A stretch of 64,000 nucleotides of DNA from Avispirillum sp959601495 (GCA_959601495.1 CAUGPT010000003.1:1-64000), one strand, 5' to 3'. Shown: positions 32,257 through 39,997, numbered from the stretch's first letter. Notes: generated from the letters alone by a model not told the origin. Program-made: numbers and translations.

Positions 32257-34725
32257 CTATTCAATGCCGAGAAGCTTTACGGTCTCCTCGCGCATTTTAT
32301 ATTTGAGTATCTTGCCTGCAGCGTTCATGGGGAACGTTTTTGTAAATATAAAGTACCTGGGAACCTTGTGCGTTGCCATGCCGGACATACCGAAGGCTTT
32401 CATCTCCGTCTCGTCGGCACTCTCGCCGTCGTTCAGTATGACCCATGCGCAGGCCTCCTCGCCGTACTTCTTGTCCGGTACGCCCACGACCTGTACGTCG
32501 CGCACCTTGGGATTTGTGAGGTAATACTCCTCTATCTCGCGGGGGTATATGTTCTCGCCGCCGCGGATTATCATGTCCTTAAGGCGCCCCGTCACCTTGT
32601 AATATCCGTCGGGGGTGCGGCAGCATATATCTCCGGAGTGCAGCCAGCCCTCGCTGTCGATAGCCTGTGCGGTAGCACGGGGCATTTTGTAGTAGCCCTT
32701 CATAACGTTGAAGCCGCGAACCACAAATTCGCCCGCTTCCCCGTCGCCGAGAACGGCGCCGGTCTCGGGGTCGATTATCCTGCACTCAACTCCGGGGAAA
32801 GCGCTGCCAACGGTCTCAACTCTGTGGTCGAGATCCTCATTGACTTCTCCCATGGTGCATCCGGGGGAGGACTCTGTCTGACCGTAGACGGAGAGTATTT
32901 CCGTCATATTCATTTCCGCTGCCGCACGGCGCATAAGCTCGGGCGGGCAGTTTGCGCCCGCCATAATGCCAGTACGCATATATGAGAAATCCGTTTTCGC
33001 AAAATCCTCATGCGCAAACATTGCGATAAACATTGTAGGCACGCCGTTGAAGCAGGTTATCTTCTCCGCCGTGATGCACGCAAGCGAGGACTTGGGCGAG
33101 AAATACGGCAGTGGCGAGAGCGTGCCGCCGTGGGTCATCATGGACGTCATGGAAAGTACCATGCCGAAGCAGTGGAACATGGGCACCTGTATCATCATAC
33201 GGTCCGCCGTTGACATATCCATTCTGTCGCCTATGATCTTGCCGTTGTTTATTATGTTGCTGTGCGTCAGCATGACTCCCTTGGGAAAGCCCGTTGTGCC
33301 GGAAGTGTACTGCATATTGGCAACGTCGCCGGAGCGGACCATGGACGCGCGCCTGCGTACCTCCTCGCGGGGAACCTCGGCGCCCCTCTCGAGCATTTCG
33401 TTCCACTCAAGGCAGCCGGGCATATTAAAGCCGACGGTCACAACGTTTCTCAGAAACGGCAGCCGCTTTGCGTAAAGGGGCGCGTCGGGCTTTTTCGTTT
33501 CAAGCTCGGGGCACAGATCGCGGATGATCTTGCCGTAGTCCGTATCCTTGCAGTTCTCTATCATTACAAGCGTATGAGTGTCGGACTGGCGCAGAAGGTA
33601 TTCTATCTCGTGGGTCTTGTAGGCGGTGTTGACCGTTACAAGCACCGCGCCTATCTTCACAGCCGCCCAGAAGGACAGAAACCACTCAGGCACGTTCGTA
33701 GCCCACACAGCGACATGATGCCCGGGCTTTACGCCGAGGGCTATGAACGCCGCGGCGACCTCATCCACGTCGCGGCGGAACTGGGAATACGTGCGGGTGT
33801 AGTCAAGCGTCGTGTATCTGAAGGCGTACTGGTCCGGATATTTTTCCGCCATAACGTCCAGCACCTGAGAGAACGTCATATCAAGCACATCGTATTTCTT
33901 CCAGGGAAATGTACCCGTGCCCGCGCGGTTCGTATACAGCACTTCCCTGCGGGACGTTCTCGACACCTCGCCCATATAGCTGCAGAACTGTGTCAGAACT
34001 ATATCGGGATCGTCGATCTCGTCGTTCCACGCCGCGCATACAAACGAATCGTAGTTGAGAGAGGCAAGCGCTTCGGTAAACTCTCCGCAGGGCAGCTCTC
34101 CCTCTCCGATAAGCACGTTGACTCCGTCGGCACTGCGGTCTCCCAGTCGGACATAGCGGATGTACGCGCCAAGGTTCGTAATTGTATCCTCCGCGCTTTC
34201 ATGCGTATCGAAATAAGTGCTGCGTACATCCCAGCACGCGCCGAGGGCGGCGCTTGCGCATCCGTTGAGAAACGCCACGGTACGCTTGGTGTCGGCAAAT
34301 CTGCCCACGGTCTCTATAAGAATTTCAACATCCTTTTTCTCAGCCGCAGCGCATACCTTTGAGAGCTTTTCGGCAAGACGGCTGTCAGCCTCACCGTCGC
34401 TGTCCGCTCCGCAGGCGCGGATGATCACACGTCCCGCGCCGGAGGAGTGCGCCATATCAATATATCTTTTCAGAAGCTCGGGCGTAACGTCACCGCCGTC
34501 CGCGTCAAACGGACAGGTGAGCGCCGCCAGCTCAAGCCCTCTGTTATAAAGCTTTCTCTTTGCCTCCGAAACATGCTCCGGACGCAGGATGCTGTCGGAA
34601 TGACGAATTCTTTCGTCCTCCGCGTCGGAAATCTCAATGCCAGAAAAGCCGTAGTCGTCGGCATATCTGCAAAGCGACAAAAACGAAGCAAGCCTTACGT
34701 TTTCCGTTGAAAAAGTGAGCTTCAC
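32257..34725 (-). CDS. Sugar-isomerase-like TIM barrel fused to acyl-CoA synthetase
   Basis: 822 aa. Residues 1-265 match a xylose-isomerase-like/AP-endonuclease-2 TIM barrel ('GFSGIEISD', 'ILIETVGRF', 'ACWDVRSTY', 'GEGELPCGEF'). From about residue 275 the protein is an AMP-binding acyl-CoA synthetase: 'YTSGTTGFPKGVMLTH' (about 477), 'YGQTESSPG' (about 622), 'HSGDICCRTPDGYY', 'KDMIIRGGENIYPREIEE', and 'AAGKILKYKMRE' with the catalytic Lys. The barrel keeps Glu and Asp metal-ligand positions but 'YVRLGD' replaces the usual 'VHxKD'. Its start overlaps the stop of the LeuA-like gene (ATGA). Confidence 0.88.
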   Translation of the reverse strand: MKLTFSTENVRLASFLSLCRYADDYGFSGIEISDAEDERIRHSDSILRPEHVSEAKRKLYNRGLELAALTCPFDADGGDVTPELLKRYIDMAHSSGAGRVIIRACGADSDGEADSRLAEKLSKVCAAAEKKDVEILIETVGRFADTKRTVAFLNGCASAALGACWDVRSTYFDTHESAEDTITNLGAYIRYVRLGDRSADGVNVLIGEGELPCGEFTEALASLNYDSFVCAAWNDEIDDPDIVLTQFCSYMGEVSRTSRREVLYTNRAGTGTFPWKKYDVLDMTFSQVLDVMAEKYPDQYAFRYTTLDYTRTYSQFRRDVDEVAAAFIALGVKPGHHVAVWATNVPEWFLSFWAAVKIGAVLVTVNTAYKTHEIEYLLRQSDTHTLVMIENCKDTDYGKIIRDLCPELETKKPDAPLYAKRLPFLRNVVTVGFNMPGCLEWNEMLERGAEVPREEVRRRASMVRSGDVANMQYTSGTTGFPKGVMLTHSNIINNGKIIGDRMDMSTADRMMIQVPMFHCFGMVLSMTSMMTHGGTLSPLPYFSPKSSLACITAEKITCFNGVPTMFIAMFAHEDFAKTDFSYMRTGIMAGANCPPELMRRAAAEMNMTEILSVYGQTESSPGCTMGEVNEDLDHRVETVGSAFPGVECRIIDPETGAVLGDGEAGEFVVRGFNVMKGYYKMPRATAQAIDSEGWLHSGDICCRTPDGYYKVTGRLKDMIIRGGENIYPREIEEYYLTNPKVRDVQVVGVPDKKYGEEACAWVILNDGESADETEMKAFGMSGMATHKVPRYFIFTKTFPMNAAGKILKYKMREETVKLLGIE

Positions 34726-36122
34726 GCCTGTTCCTCCTCAAAGATTATCTTGTTGAGAGCGTTTACGTACGCTCTTATACTTGCGCCTACAATATCCGTT
34801 GAAAGACCGTTGCCGGAGAACAGCTTTCCGCCGCTGCGAAGCCTTACTACGGCGTCGCCCAGCGCTTCCTTGCCCTGCGTTACGGCGCGTATCTGAAATG
34901 CGTCCAGCTCATAGTGATGACCGACGCACTGCTCTATCGCACGGAACGCCGCGTCAATAGGTCCGTCGCCCGTTGCGACGCCCACGGACTTTTCTCCCGC
35001 GCGTACCATGGCAACACTTGCCATGGCGGACGTTATGTTGCTGCTTGTTATATTGTAGCTTTCAAGATGATATGCGGAGGGCGCCTGCATTGCGTTTGAC
35101 GCAATGATAGCCTCAAGCTCGGCAGCCCCCACGGAGCCTTTGCGGGCGCATACATCCATAAGCGCGTCATATACCTTGCCGTCGTCCTCGGCGCTCAGCG
35201 TGTATCCCAGTTTTTTTGCCGCTTCGCTGACCTGTGCGGCAGTGCTGTCACCGTGGAGATATATACCGGCGTCGCCGTCGTTCTCCCGCTCCGCAGTGTC
35301 AGAGGGATGTGCCGCCTCAACGCCGCGCAGAAGCGACGCAACGTCGCTGTAAAGCTCGGTAAGCTTCAGCGATGTGGCAACTCCCATTTCCTCGCCGCGC
35401 GCCTCAAGCATTTTCGCAAATTTCACGGTATTGAGCGCGTCATCTCCCGCAACGGCGACCTTTACGCCCGACGCACCCGCGCGTATGGCGGCGGCGGCGC
35501 AGGCGGCGCCCATGCTGATAGCGTCGGAGGGACGCACATACACATCTGCCCCGCAGCTTTCCTTTACATATTTGACAAGCGAAGCGATCTCCTCCGGCAT
35601 TGCCCTGCCCGCGTCGTCGCAGAGGGTCACGATCTGCGCACCCGCATCCGCGGCACACTTCGCAGCCTTGCACAGAAACGCAACGTCGGCGCGGGTCGCG
35701 TCAAGCGCCGCAAACTCCACCTTGGGGCATTTTGCTTTCGCGGCAGTGCACAGACGGGTGATAAAGTCTGCCATTTTCGCTTCTTTCATATGGTAGCCGT
35801 ACTCCATTGTAACGGTAGATACGGGCAGCGCTATCTGCAGGCAGGGGTCCTTCGCGCCGCGAACGCACTCCCACGCGGCGTCGATCGTTTCCTCGCTGTC
35901 GCCCGCGGGGATCGTGACCGTCGCGTTCTTCACACCCGACGATATGGTTTTATATATTATAGTATCTTCTTTCGGACAGCGCACCGGGGCAAGCTCGATT
36001 GCGCCCATGCCGACGGCGTCCATGCACGCGGCGACCGCGGTCTTTTCGCGGAAAAGAAGCTCCGCGCCCCTGCTGCGCGCAAGCGCACTGAGAGTATAAT
36101 CGACAACAACTGTTTTTTTCAT
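34722..36122 (-). CDS. LeuA-like (isopropylmalate/citramalate synthase family) protein with degenerate active site
   Basis: 466 aa. Same fold and order as 2-isopropylmalate synthase: DRE-TIM barrel (1-240), linker, and C-terminal LeuA allosteric domain ('AYHLESYNITSSNI', 'GDGPIDAAFRAIEQ', 'FQIRAVTQGKEALGDAVVRLRS'). The catalytic 'RDGEQ' is replaced by 'LSALA' (residues 11-15), the metal-binding HxH by 'VRPSD' (196-200), and 'NGxGER' by 'AGDDA'. It is thus unlikely to catalyse the usual Claisen condensation. The ligand-binding C-terminal domain appears intact. Start ATG 36122. T-box leader 1 precedes it; co-transcribed with the TIM-ACS fusion. Confidence 0.85.
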   Translation of the reverse strand: MKKTVVVDYTLSALARSRGAELLFREKTAVAACMDAVGMGAIELAPVRCPKEDTIIYKTISSGVKNATVTIPAGDSEETIDAAWECVRGAKDPCLQIALPVSTVTMEYGYHMKEAKMADFITRLCTAAKAKCPKVEFAALDATRADVAFLCKAAKCAADAGAQIVTLCDDAGRAMPEEIASLVKYVKESCGADVYVRPSDAISMGAACAAAAIRAGASGVKVAVAGDDALNTVKFAKMLEARGEEMGVATSLKLTELYSDVASLLRGVEAAHPSDTAERENDGDAGIYLHGDSTAAQVSEAAKKLGYTLSAEDDGKVYDALMDVCARKGSVGAAELEAIIASNAMQAPSAYHLESYNITSSNITSAMASVAMVRAGEKSVGVATGDGPIDAAFRAIEQCVGHHYELDAFQIRAVTQGKEALGDAVVRLRSGGKLFSGNGLSTDIVGASIRAYVNALNKIIFEEEQA

Positions 36123-36150
36123 GGTAAAACCTCGCTTGTGAAAAAATAGA

Positions 36151-36416
36151 AAAACCCGCAGAAACCTCTCGGTTTCTGCGGGGTGACTTAACAAATATAA
36201 AGCCACGGTACCACCCGCATTGCCGCTCGCGCGGCCGCTCACAGGCTCAATAAAGCCTTCGGTCTGTCACGGGACCTCCCGGAATCCCTTACACTGCATT
36301 TTCGGGGATCCTGCTCCGATAGGAGACAGCATACGCGGATCCATGCCGTCTCGCACCGACCGACGGCTCTCTGAAAGGCTTGCCGCGAATGCTTAATATC
36401 ATCATCGCATTTCTTA
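36151..36416 (-). promoter_or_regulatory. T-box leader 1 (upstream of LeuA-like gene)
   Basis: Minus strand: Stem I base GCATT / AATGC with CAGAGAGCCG inside, T-box TGGTACCGTGG (about 36213-36203), and terminator CCGCAGAAACC-GAGA-GGTTTCTGCGG-GTTTTT (36180-36151). In the position that reads TTC in leaders 2 and 3, this leader has ATC followed by GGAGC, suggesting Ile. Confidence 0.92.
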
Positions 36417-36421
36417 CGGTG

Positions 36422-36450
36422 ATTATAGCAAAGAAGCCATGCTTTGTCAA
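36422..36450 (-). promoter_or_regulatory. Promoter of T-box leader 1
   Basis: Minus strand -35 TTGACA (36450-36445), 17 nt, -10 TATAAT (36427-36422): a consensus sigma-A promoter. Confidence 0.9.
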
Positions 36451-36547
36451 CAAAATTGCGGCAAAATTCCCATTTTTGTGTCAAGTGACAAAAATAGCGA
36501 AAAAGGCACCCCGCGCGCGATAATTTTGCACATGGAAAACACGGCGC

Positions 36548-36672
36548 GGCGCGGGCTGCCGCACATTCCCTTCTCACGGCGTGGGCTGCCGCACATTCCC
36601 TTCTCACGGCACGGCGCGGGCTGCGCACATTCCCTTCTCACGGCGCGGGCTGCCGCACATTTTCTTCTCCAC
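36548..36672. repeat. Four tandem 30-bp repeats
   Basis: Unit GGCGCGGGCTGCCGCACATT + CCCTTCTCAC; copies at 36548, 36578, 36608 (with a 4-nt insertion) and 36642 (diverged). It lies upstream of the T-box 1 promoter. The rest of 36451-36960 has no supported gene. Confidence 0.8.
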
Positions 36673-36964
36673 TCGCTCCGCCCCGCGGGATCATCCGCGC
36701 TTTTTCGCGAAACAGTCAGACGCCAAGCCCCGTGCGGTGCTGTCTGTTCTTTGCACCCGCGCCCCGTCATATCATGCTTTACGGCTTGATATTTCCGGCG
36801 GCGGGATTCTATTCTCTGTGCACGCCCCGTCATATCGGCGTCCGAGCGTAAGCCTCTTGCCTGCCGCGTGCGGTGCTGTCACGTTGCCCGCCTTATATTC
36901 GGCGGCGCGGTCTGATGTCGGCAAAGCATAAAAGCAGTAGTTTTTTAACAAAATAAATAAAATA

Positions 36965-36993
36965 TTGACATATGTAAACATATGTAGTAATAA
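36965..36993 (+). promoter_or_regulatory. Promoter with nested CATATG palindromes for the zinc-ribbon cluster
   Basis: -35 TTGACA (36965-36970), 17-nt spacer, -10 TAATAA (36988-36993). Two copies of ACATATGTA lie within or next to the spacer (36968-36976 and 36978-36986), in a position where a repressor would block polymerase. Confidence 0.65.
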
Positions 36994-37025
36994 TTGTATT
37001 GCACGTTCATACGGAGGTGTTAATT

Positions 37026-37299
37026 TTGGCAGAGAAAAAGCTTATCATTCCTTCTAAGCGGAAAAAAGTATAACCCGTGTCCCGAATGCGGCGCGGATCT
37101 GCCGGACGGCGCAACGGTATGCGCATCATGCGGCTGCGAGCTGCCGAGTCCCTGCCCTTTCTGCGGAACGCCGCTTCCGCGAAAAGACGCGAAATTCTGC
37201 CCCGAGTGCGGCAAGCCGCTTACCGAAACGTGTCCCGTCTGCAAGGCGCCGATCAGCGGCTCCTCCAAGTTCTGCCCCGAATGCGGAACAAAGCTGTAA
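37026..37299 (+). pseudogene. Zinc-ribbon protein gene with a frameshift
   Basis: The TTG at 37026 with GGAGGTG upstream opens 'AEKKLIIPSKRKK', which hits a stop after a run of six A (37062-37067). Dropping one A continues as 'YNPCPECGADLPDG' with four CxxC pairs ('CPECG', 'CASCG', 'CPFCG', 'CPECG', 'CPVCK', 'CPECG') to TAA at 37299. The cysteine-rich frame has no start codon of its own. About 90 aa if intact: a double zinc-ribbon protein, first gene of the cluster. Confidence 0.75.
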
Positions 37300-37417
37300 T
37301 ACCCGACGCGGCGCGCCGTCGCTTCATCTCATCGGCTGCCCGCGCCGCAAACATACGGAAATCATCATTTTGAATTCCGTTTTCCGATCGCTTTGTAAAC
37401 TCTCATATCGCTTTTTC

Positions 37418-37448
37418 GCCTGCAGCCGACTGCTTGGCGGCTGCAGGC
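37418..37448. terminator. Hairpin between zinc-ribbon genes
   Basis: GCCTGCAGCC / GGCTGCAGGC around an 11-nt loop; no strong U-tract follows, so termination may be partial. Confidence 0.45.
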
Positions 37449-37501
37449 AAACTTATACCGACGGCACATTATCAGCATAAAAGAAAAGAGGAACTATCAG
37501 C

Positions 37502-38074
37502 ATGGCATCAGACAGCGCCGTTTCCGCTATCAGGAGAACAAAAGCAAAAAAGATCATTTTTCTTATAATCGGATGGATGATCGCGGCTTTCAACGGGTCA
37601 TTGGCACTTATATGTTCGTTCGCCACCGGACACAAGGATAAATCTTCTGTTTTTCTGTTATTTCTCTTTTTGTCTATCGCGTCAGTGGGAGTGCTGTTTA
37701 TTGTGATAGGCACAAAAGCAAAGCATTTGCTCCGCAATTATTATGATTACTCGGCAAGGCTGTCCGCCGACCCGAACGGCTCCATAGACCTATTGGCGGC
37801 AGCGCTGGGCAAGCCCGCATCCGATCTTGCAAAAGAACTTTCGGAAATGATAACTCTGGGCTTTTTCCCGGGAGCGTTTATTGACACCAAGTACAACCGC
37901 GTGGTCTTCACGGGCGGTGATCCGACAAAAGCAAAAGCTGCCGTCGGGCAAGCATCCGGACATTCGTCAAGATATGTTATGGTGAAATGCAAAGGATGCG
38001 GGGCAACGAACAAGATACTTTCGGGCACCGTCGGCGAATGTGAATACTGCGGCTCACGCCTGTCCGCAAACTGA
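37502..38074 (+). CDS. Membrane protein with C-terminal zinc ribbon
   Basis: 190 aa. Two membrane segments (about residues 18-40 and 50-72), then a helical cytosolic region ('SIDLLAAALGKPASDLAKELSEM') with 'LGFFPGAFIDTKYNRVVF', and a C-terminal zinc ribbon 'CKGCGATNKI...CEYCGSRL'. The middle region resembles small winged-helix/PCI-type modules that define paralogue pairs; function unknown. GAGGA lies 10 nt before ATG. Confidence 0.75.
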   Translation: MASDSAVSAIRRTKAKKIIFLIIGWMIAAFNGSLALICSFATGHKDKSSVFLLFLFLSIASVGVLFIVIGTKAKHLLRNYYDYSARLSADPNGSIDLLAAALGKPASDLAKELSEMITLGFFPGAFIDTKYNRVVFTGGDPTKAKAAVGQASGHSSRYVMVKCKGCGATNKILSGTVGECEYCGSRLSAN

Positions 38075-38088
38075 GGAGAAAAACAGAA

Positions 38089-38733
38089 TTGCAGAAAAAA
38101 GGTTCTTCATGGGGCATCATAGCGCTGTGGTTCGTTTTGTTTTTCCCCGTCGCCGTTGTTCTGACAGTCAAAAAGATGAGCGGAGAAAAGCTCAGCTACA
38201 TCCAAAACGGAAAAGCGCTGCGCATCATCGGGTACATATTGCTCGGTTTCGCCGCCCTGTATCTTGTGCTTGCGCTGACAGGAAATCTTAAGACCGAAGA
38301 CGGCTCAAGCATTGTCGGCGGAGTTATTGTTGCCGAGGCTGTTTTCGGCGGCGGTGCACTGTGCGTGTTCTACGGTACGGCTTTTATAAGACGGGGCAAA
38401 AAATACAAAAGATACATATCAGTCATAAATACAAGCAATGATCTCATCATCGACAATATCGCGTCGCAGATACCCACAACTTATGATAAAGCGGTGAGAG
38501 ATATCCAATCCATGCTGGACGACGGATTTTTCATGAACGCCAGGCTGGATCTCGGCCAAAGAGAGCTTATCATGCCGAGGAGATCGGCAAACCGCGGCGC
38601 CGCCGGTCCGGATCGGACCTGCGTGAGTGCACCAAAGCAGACACTCTGCGTAAAGTGTAAAAATTGCGGAGCAACAAATACCGTTGTTTCGGGTGAAAGA
38701 AATGAATGTGAATACTGCGGTTCGCCGCTGTAG
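38089..38733 (+). CDS. Paralogous membrane protein with C-terminal zinc ribbon
   Basis: 214 aa, same layout as the preceding gene: two or three membrane segments (residues 7-25, 42-62, 75-97), a 'DKAVRDIQSMLDDGFFMNARLDL' module corresponding to the 'LGFFPGAF' region of its neighbour, and the C-terminal ribbon 'CKNCGATNTV...CEYCGSPL'. TTG start with AGGAG 10 nt upstream. Probably a local duplication. Confidence 0.75.
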   Translation: MQKKGSSWGIIALWFVLFFPVAVVLTVKKMSGEKLSYIQNGKALRIIGYILLGFAALYLVLALTGNLKTEDGSSIVGGVIVAEAVFGGGALCVFYGTAFIRRGKKYKRYISVINTSNDLIIDNIASQIPTTYDKAVRDIQSMLDDGFFMNARLDLGQRELIMPRRSANRGAAGPDRTCVSAPKQTLCVKCKNCGATNTVVSGERNECEYCGSPL

Positions 38734-38749
38734 ATCGGAGAAATGATCA

Positions 38750-39109
38750 ATGAAATGTCAGAATTGCGGTACGGAGTTTGAAGGAAACTTCTGTACAAAC
38801 TGCGGCTCTCCCGCCGCGGGACCGACGGCTGTGCAGCGCGCGCCGATCGGCGGCGCCGGCTTGGTATGCAAAAAGTGCGGCAGCAGTAGTATCAGTGTTC
38901 AGGTCGTGAATGAAGTAAAACTGAAAAACAAGCGCCACGGCTGCGCCTGGTGGATATTCGTCGGCTGGTGGTGGGTCCCCTGCAAATGGCTGTTCTTTAC
39001 ATTGCCCGCGCTGATCTTCAAGATCTTCAGCCACAAAAAGCAGGAAGCCGTAAACAAACAGAAAACTATATGTGTATGTCAGAATTGCGGATATACATGG
39101 GAAAAATAA
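38750..39109 (+). CDS. Double zinc-ribbon protein with membrane-like segment
   Basis: 119 aa. N-terminal ribbon 'CQNCGTEFEGNFCTNCGS' (residues 3-20), a second half-ribbon 'CKKCGSSSI', a Trp-rich hydrophobic segment ('WWIFVGWWWVPCKWLFF', about 67-83) and a final 'CQNCGYTWEK'. The C-terminal half could form another zinc ribbon with 'CKKCG'. Function unknown. RBS GGAGAA upstream. Confidence 0.7.
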   Translation: MKCQNCGTEFEGNFCTNCGSPAAGPTAVQRAPIGGAGLVCKKCGSSSISVQVVNEVKLKNKRHGCAWWIFVGWWWVPCKWLFFTLPALIFKIFSHKKQEAVNKQKTICVCQNCGYTWEK

Positions 39110-39124
39110 ACGGAGGAAAGAAAA

Positions 39125-39997
39125 ATGAAATGTAACTATTGCGGAACAGAGTTTGAGGGCAAGTTCTGCCCCAATTGCGGAGCACCTAACGGTGAAACCG
39201 CGGCAGCAGCCGCAGCCGGACAGCAGCCGTCGGAAAACGGCGCAAACGGCGCGCAGCCCGAAATTCAGGCAGCGGCGCCCGAAGCGCCCGCGCCTGCCGC
39301 GAAAGCGAAAAAATCCATATTCAAAAGATGGTGGTTCTGGGTCATCATCGGCGTAGCTTCGATCGGTATTCTCGGCGCAGCGGTCGGCGGCGGAGATGAC
39401 GACAAAACGGTAAAGCCGAAGGATACATCCTCGTCTCAGGTCGCGGACAATAAGGACAGCGGCGAAAACAGCAGCGCTGACGAGGCTGCGGTAACCGTTG
39501 TTGATTTCTCCTCAATGAGCAAGGCGGATATCGAAGCATGGGCAGCGCAGAATGACGTTACCGTTACATTCAGCGAAGATTACTCCGACAGCGTTGAGAT
39601 CGGAGCGCTAGTCAGCCAGAGCAAAAAGGCTGACGAGACCGTAAAAGCCGGCGCCACCGTCAATGTCGTGCTTTCAAAGGGAAAGAAGCCTTCCGCCGAG
39701 TACCTCAACGCTCTGAAAAAGGCTGAATCCTATTCCAAGCTCATGCATATGTCGAAAAAGGCGATCTACGATCAGCTCACATCGGAATACGGCGAGCAGT
39801 TCCCTGCCGATGCGGCACAGTACGCGATAGATAATATGACAGCCGATTGGTACGCAAACGCTCTTGAAAAAGCAAAATCATACCGCGACACCATGAATAT
39901 GTCCAAAAACGCCATCTATGATCAGCTGATCTCCGAATACGGTGAGCAGTTCACAGCGGACGAAGCTCAGTACGCTGTCGATCACATGGACGATTGA
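39125..39997 (+). CDS. Zinc-ribbon/PASTA/Ltp-repeat membrane protein
   Basis: 290 aa. Order: zinc ribbon 'CNYCGTEFEGKFCPNCGA' (3-20), Ala/Pro linker, membrane helix (about 70-88), one PASTA-like domain ('MSKADIEAWAAQNDVTVTF', 'KAGATVNVVLSKGKK', about 125-195), and two Ltp-type helical repeats ('ALKKAESYSKLMHMSKKAIY', 'ALEKAKSYRDTMNMSKNAIY'). Ltp repeats occur in superinfection-exclusion lipoproteins of lactic phages and in host surface proteins. The outside part probably sits in the cell wall; a sensing or exclusion role is a guess. Confidence 0.82.
   Translation: MKCNYCGTEFEGKFCPNCGAPNGETAAAAAAGQQPSENGANGAQPEIQAAAPEAPAPAAKAKKSIFKRWWFWVIIGVASIGILGAAVGGGDDDKTVKPKDTSSSQVADNKDSGENSSADEAAVTVVDFSSMSKADIEAWAAQNDVTVTFSEDYSDSVEIGALVSQSKKADETVKAGATVNVVLSKGKKPSAEYLNALKKAESYSKLMHMSKKAIYDQLTSEYGEQFPADAAQYAIDNMTADWYANALEKAKSYRDTMNMSKNAIYDQLISEYGEQFTADEAQYAVDHMDD

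Noticed and set aside
33262..34362. 366-codon plus-strand frame opposite the TIM-ACS fusion
   Set aside because: Shadow of a conserved gene; compositionally Arg/His-rich.
36548..36672. CRISPR-like array
   Set aside because: The 30-bp units are contiguous with no spacers, and no cas genes are near.
37020..37268. 82-codon minus-strand frame at the zinc-ribbon pseudogene
   Set aside because: Complement of the cysteine codons; the plus strand has the CxxC pattern and the ribosome binding site.
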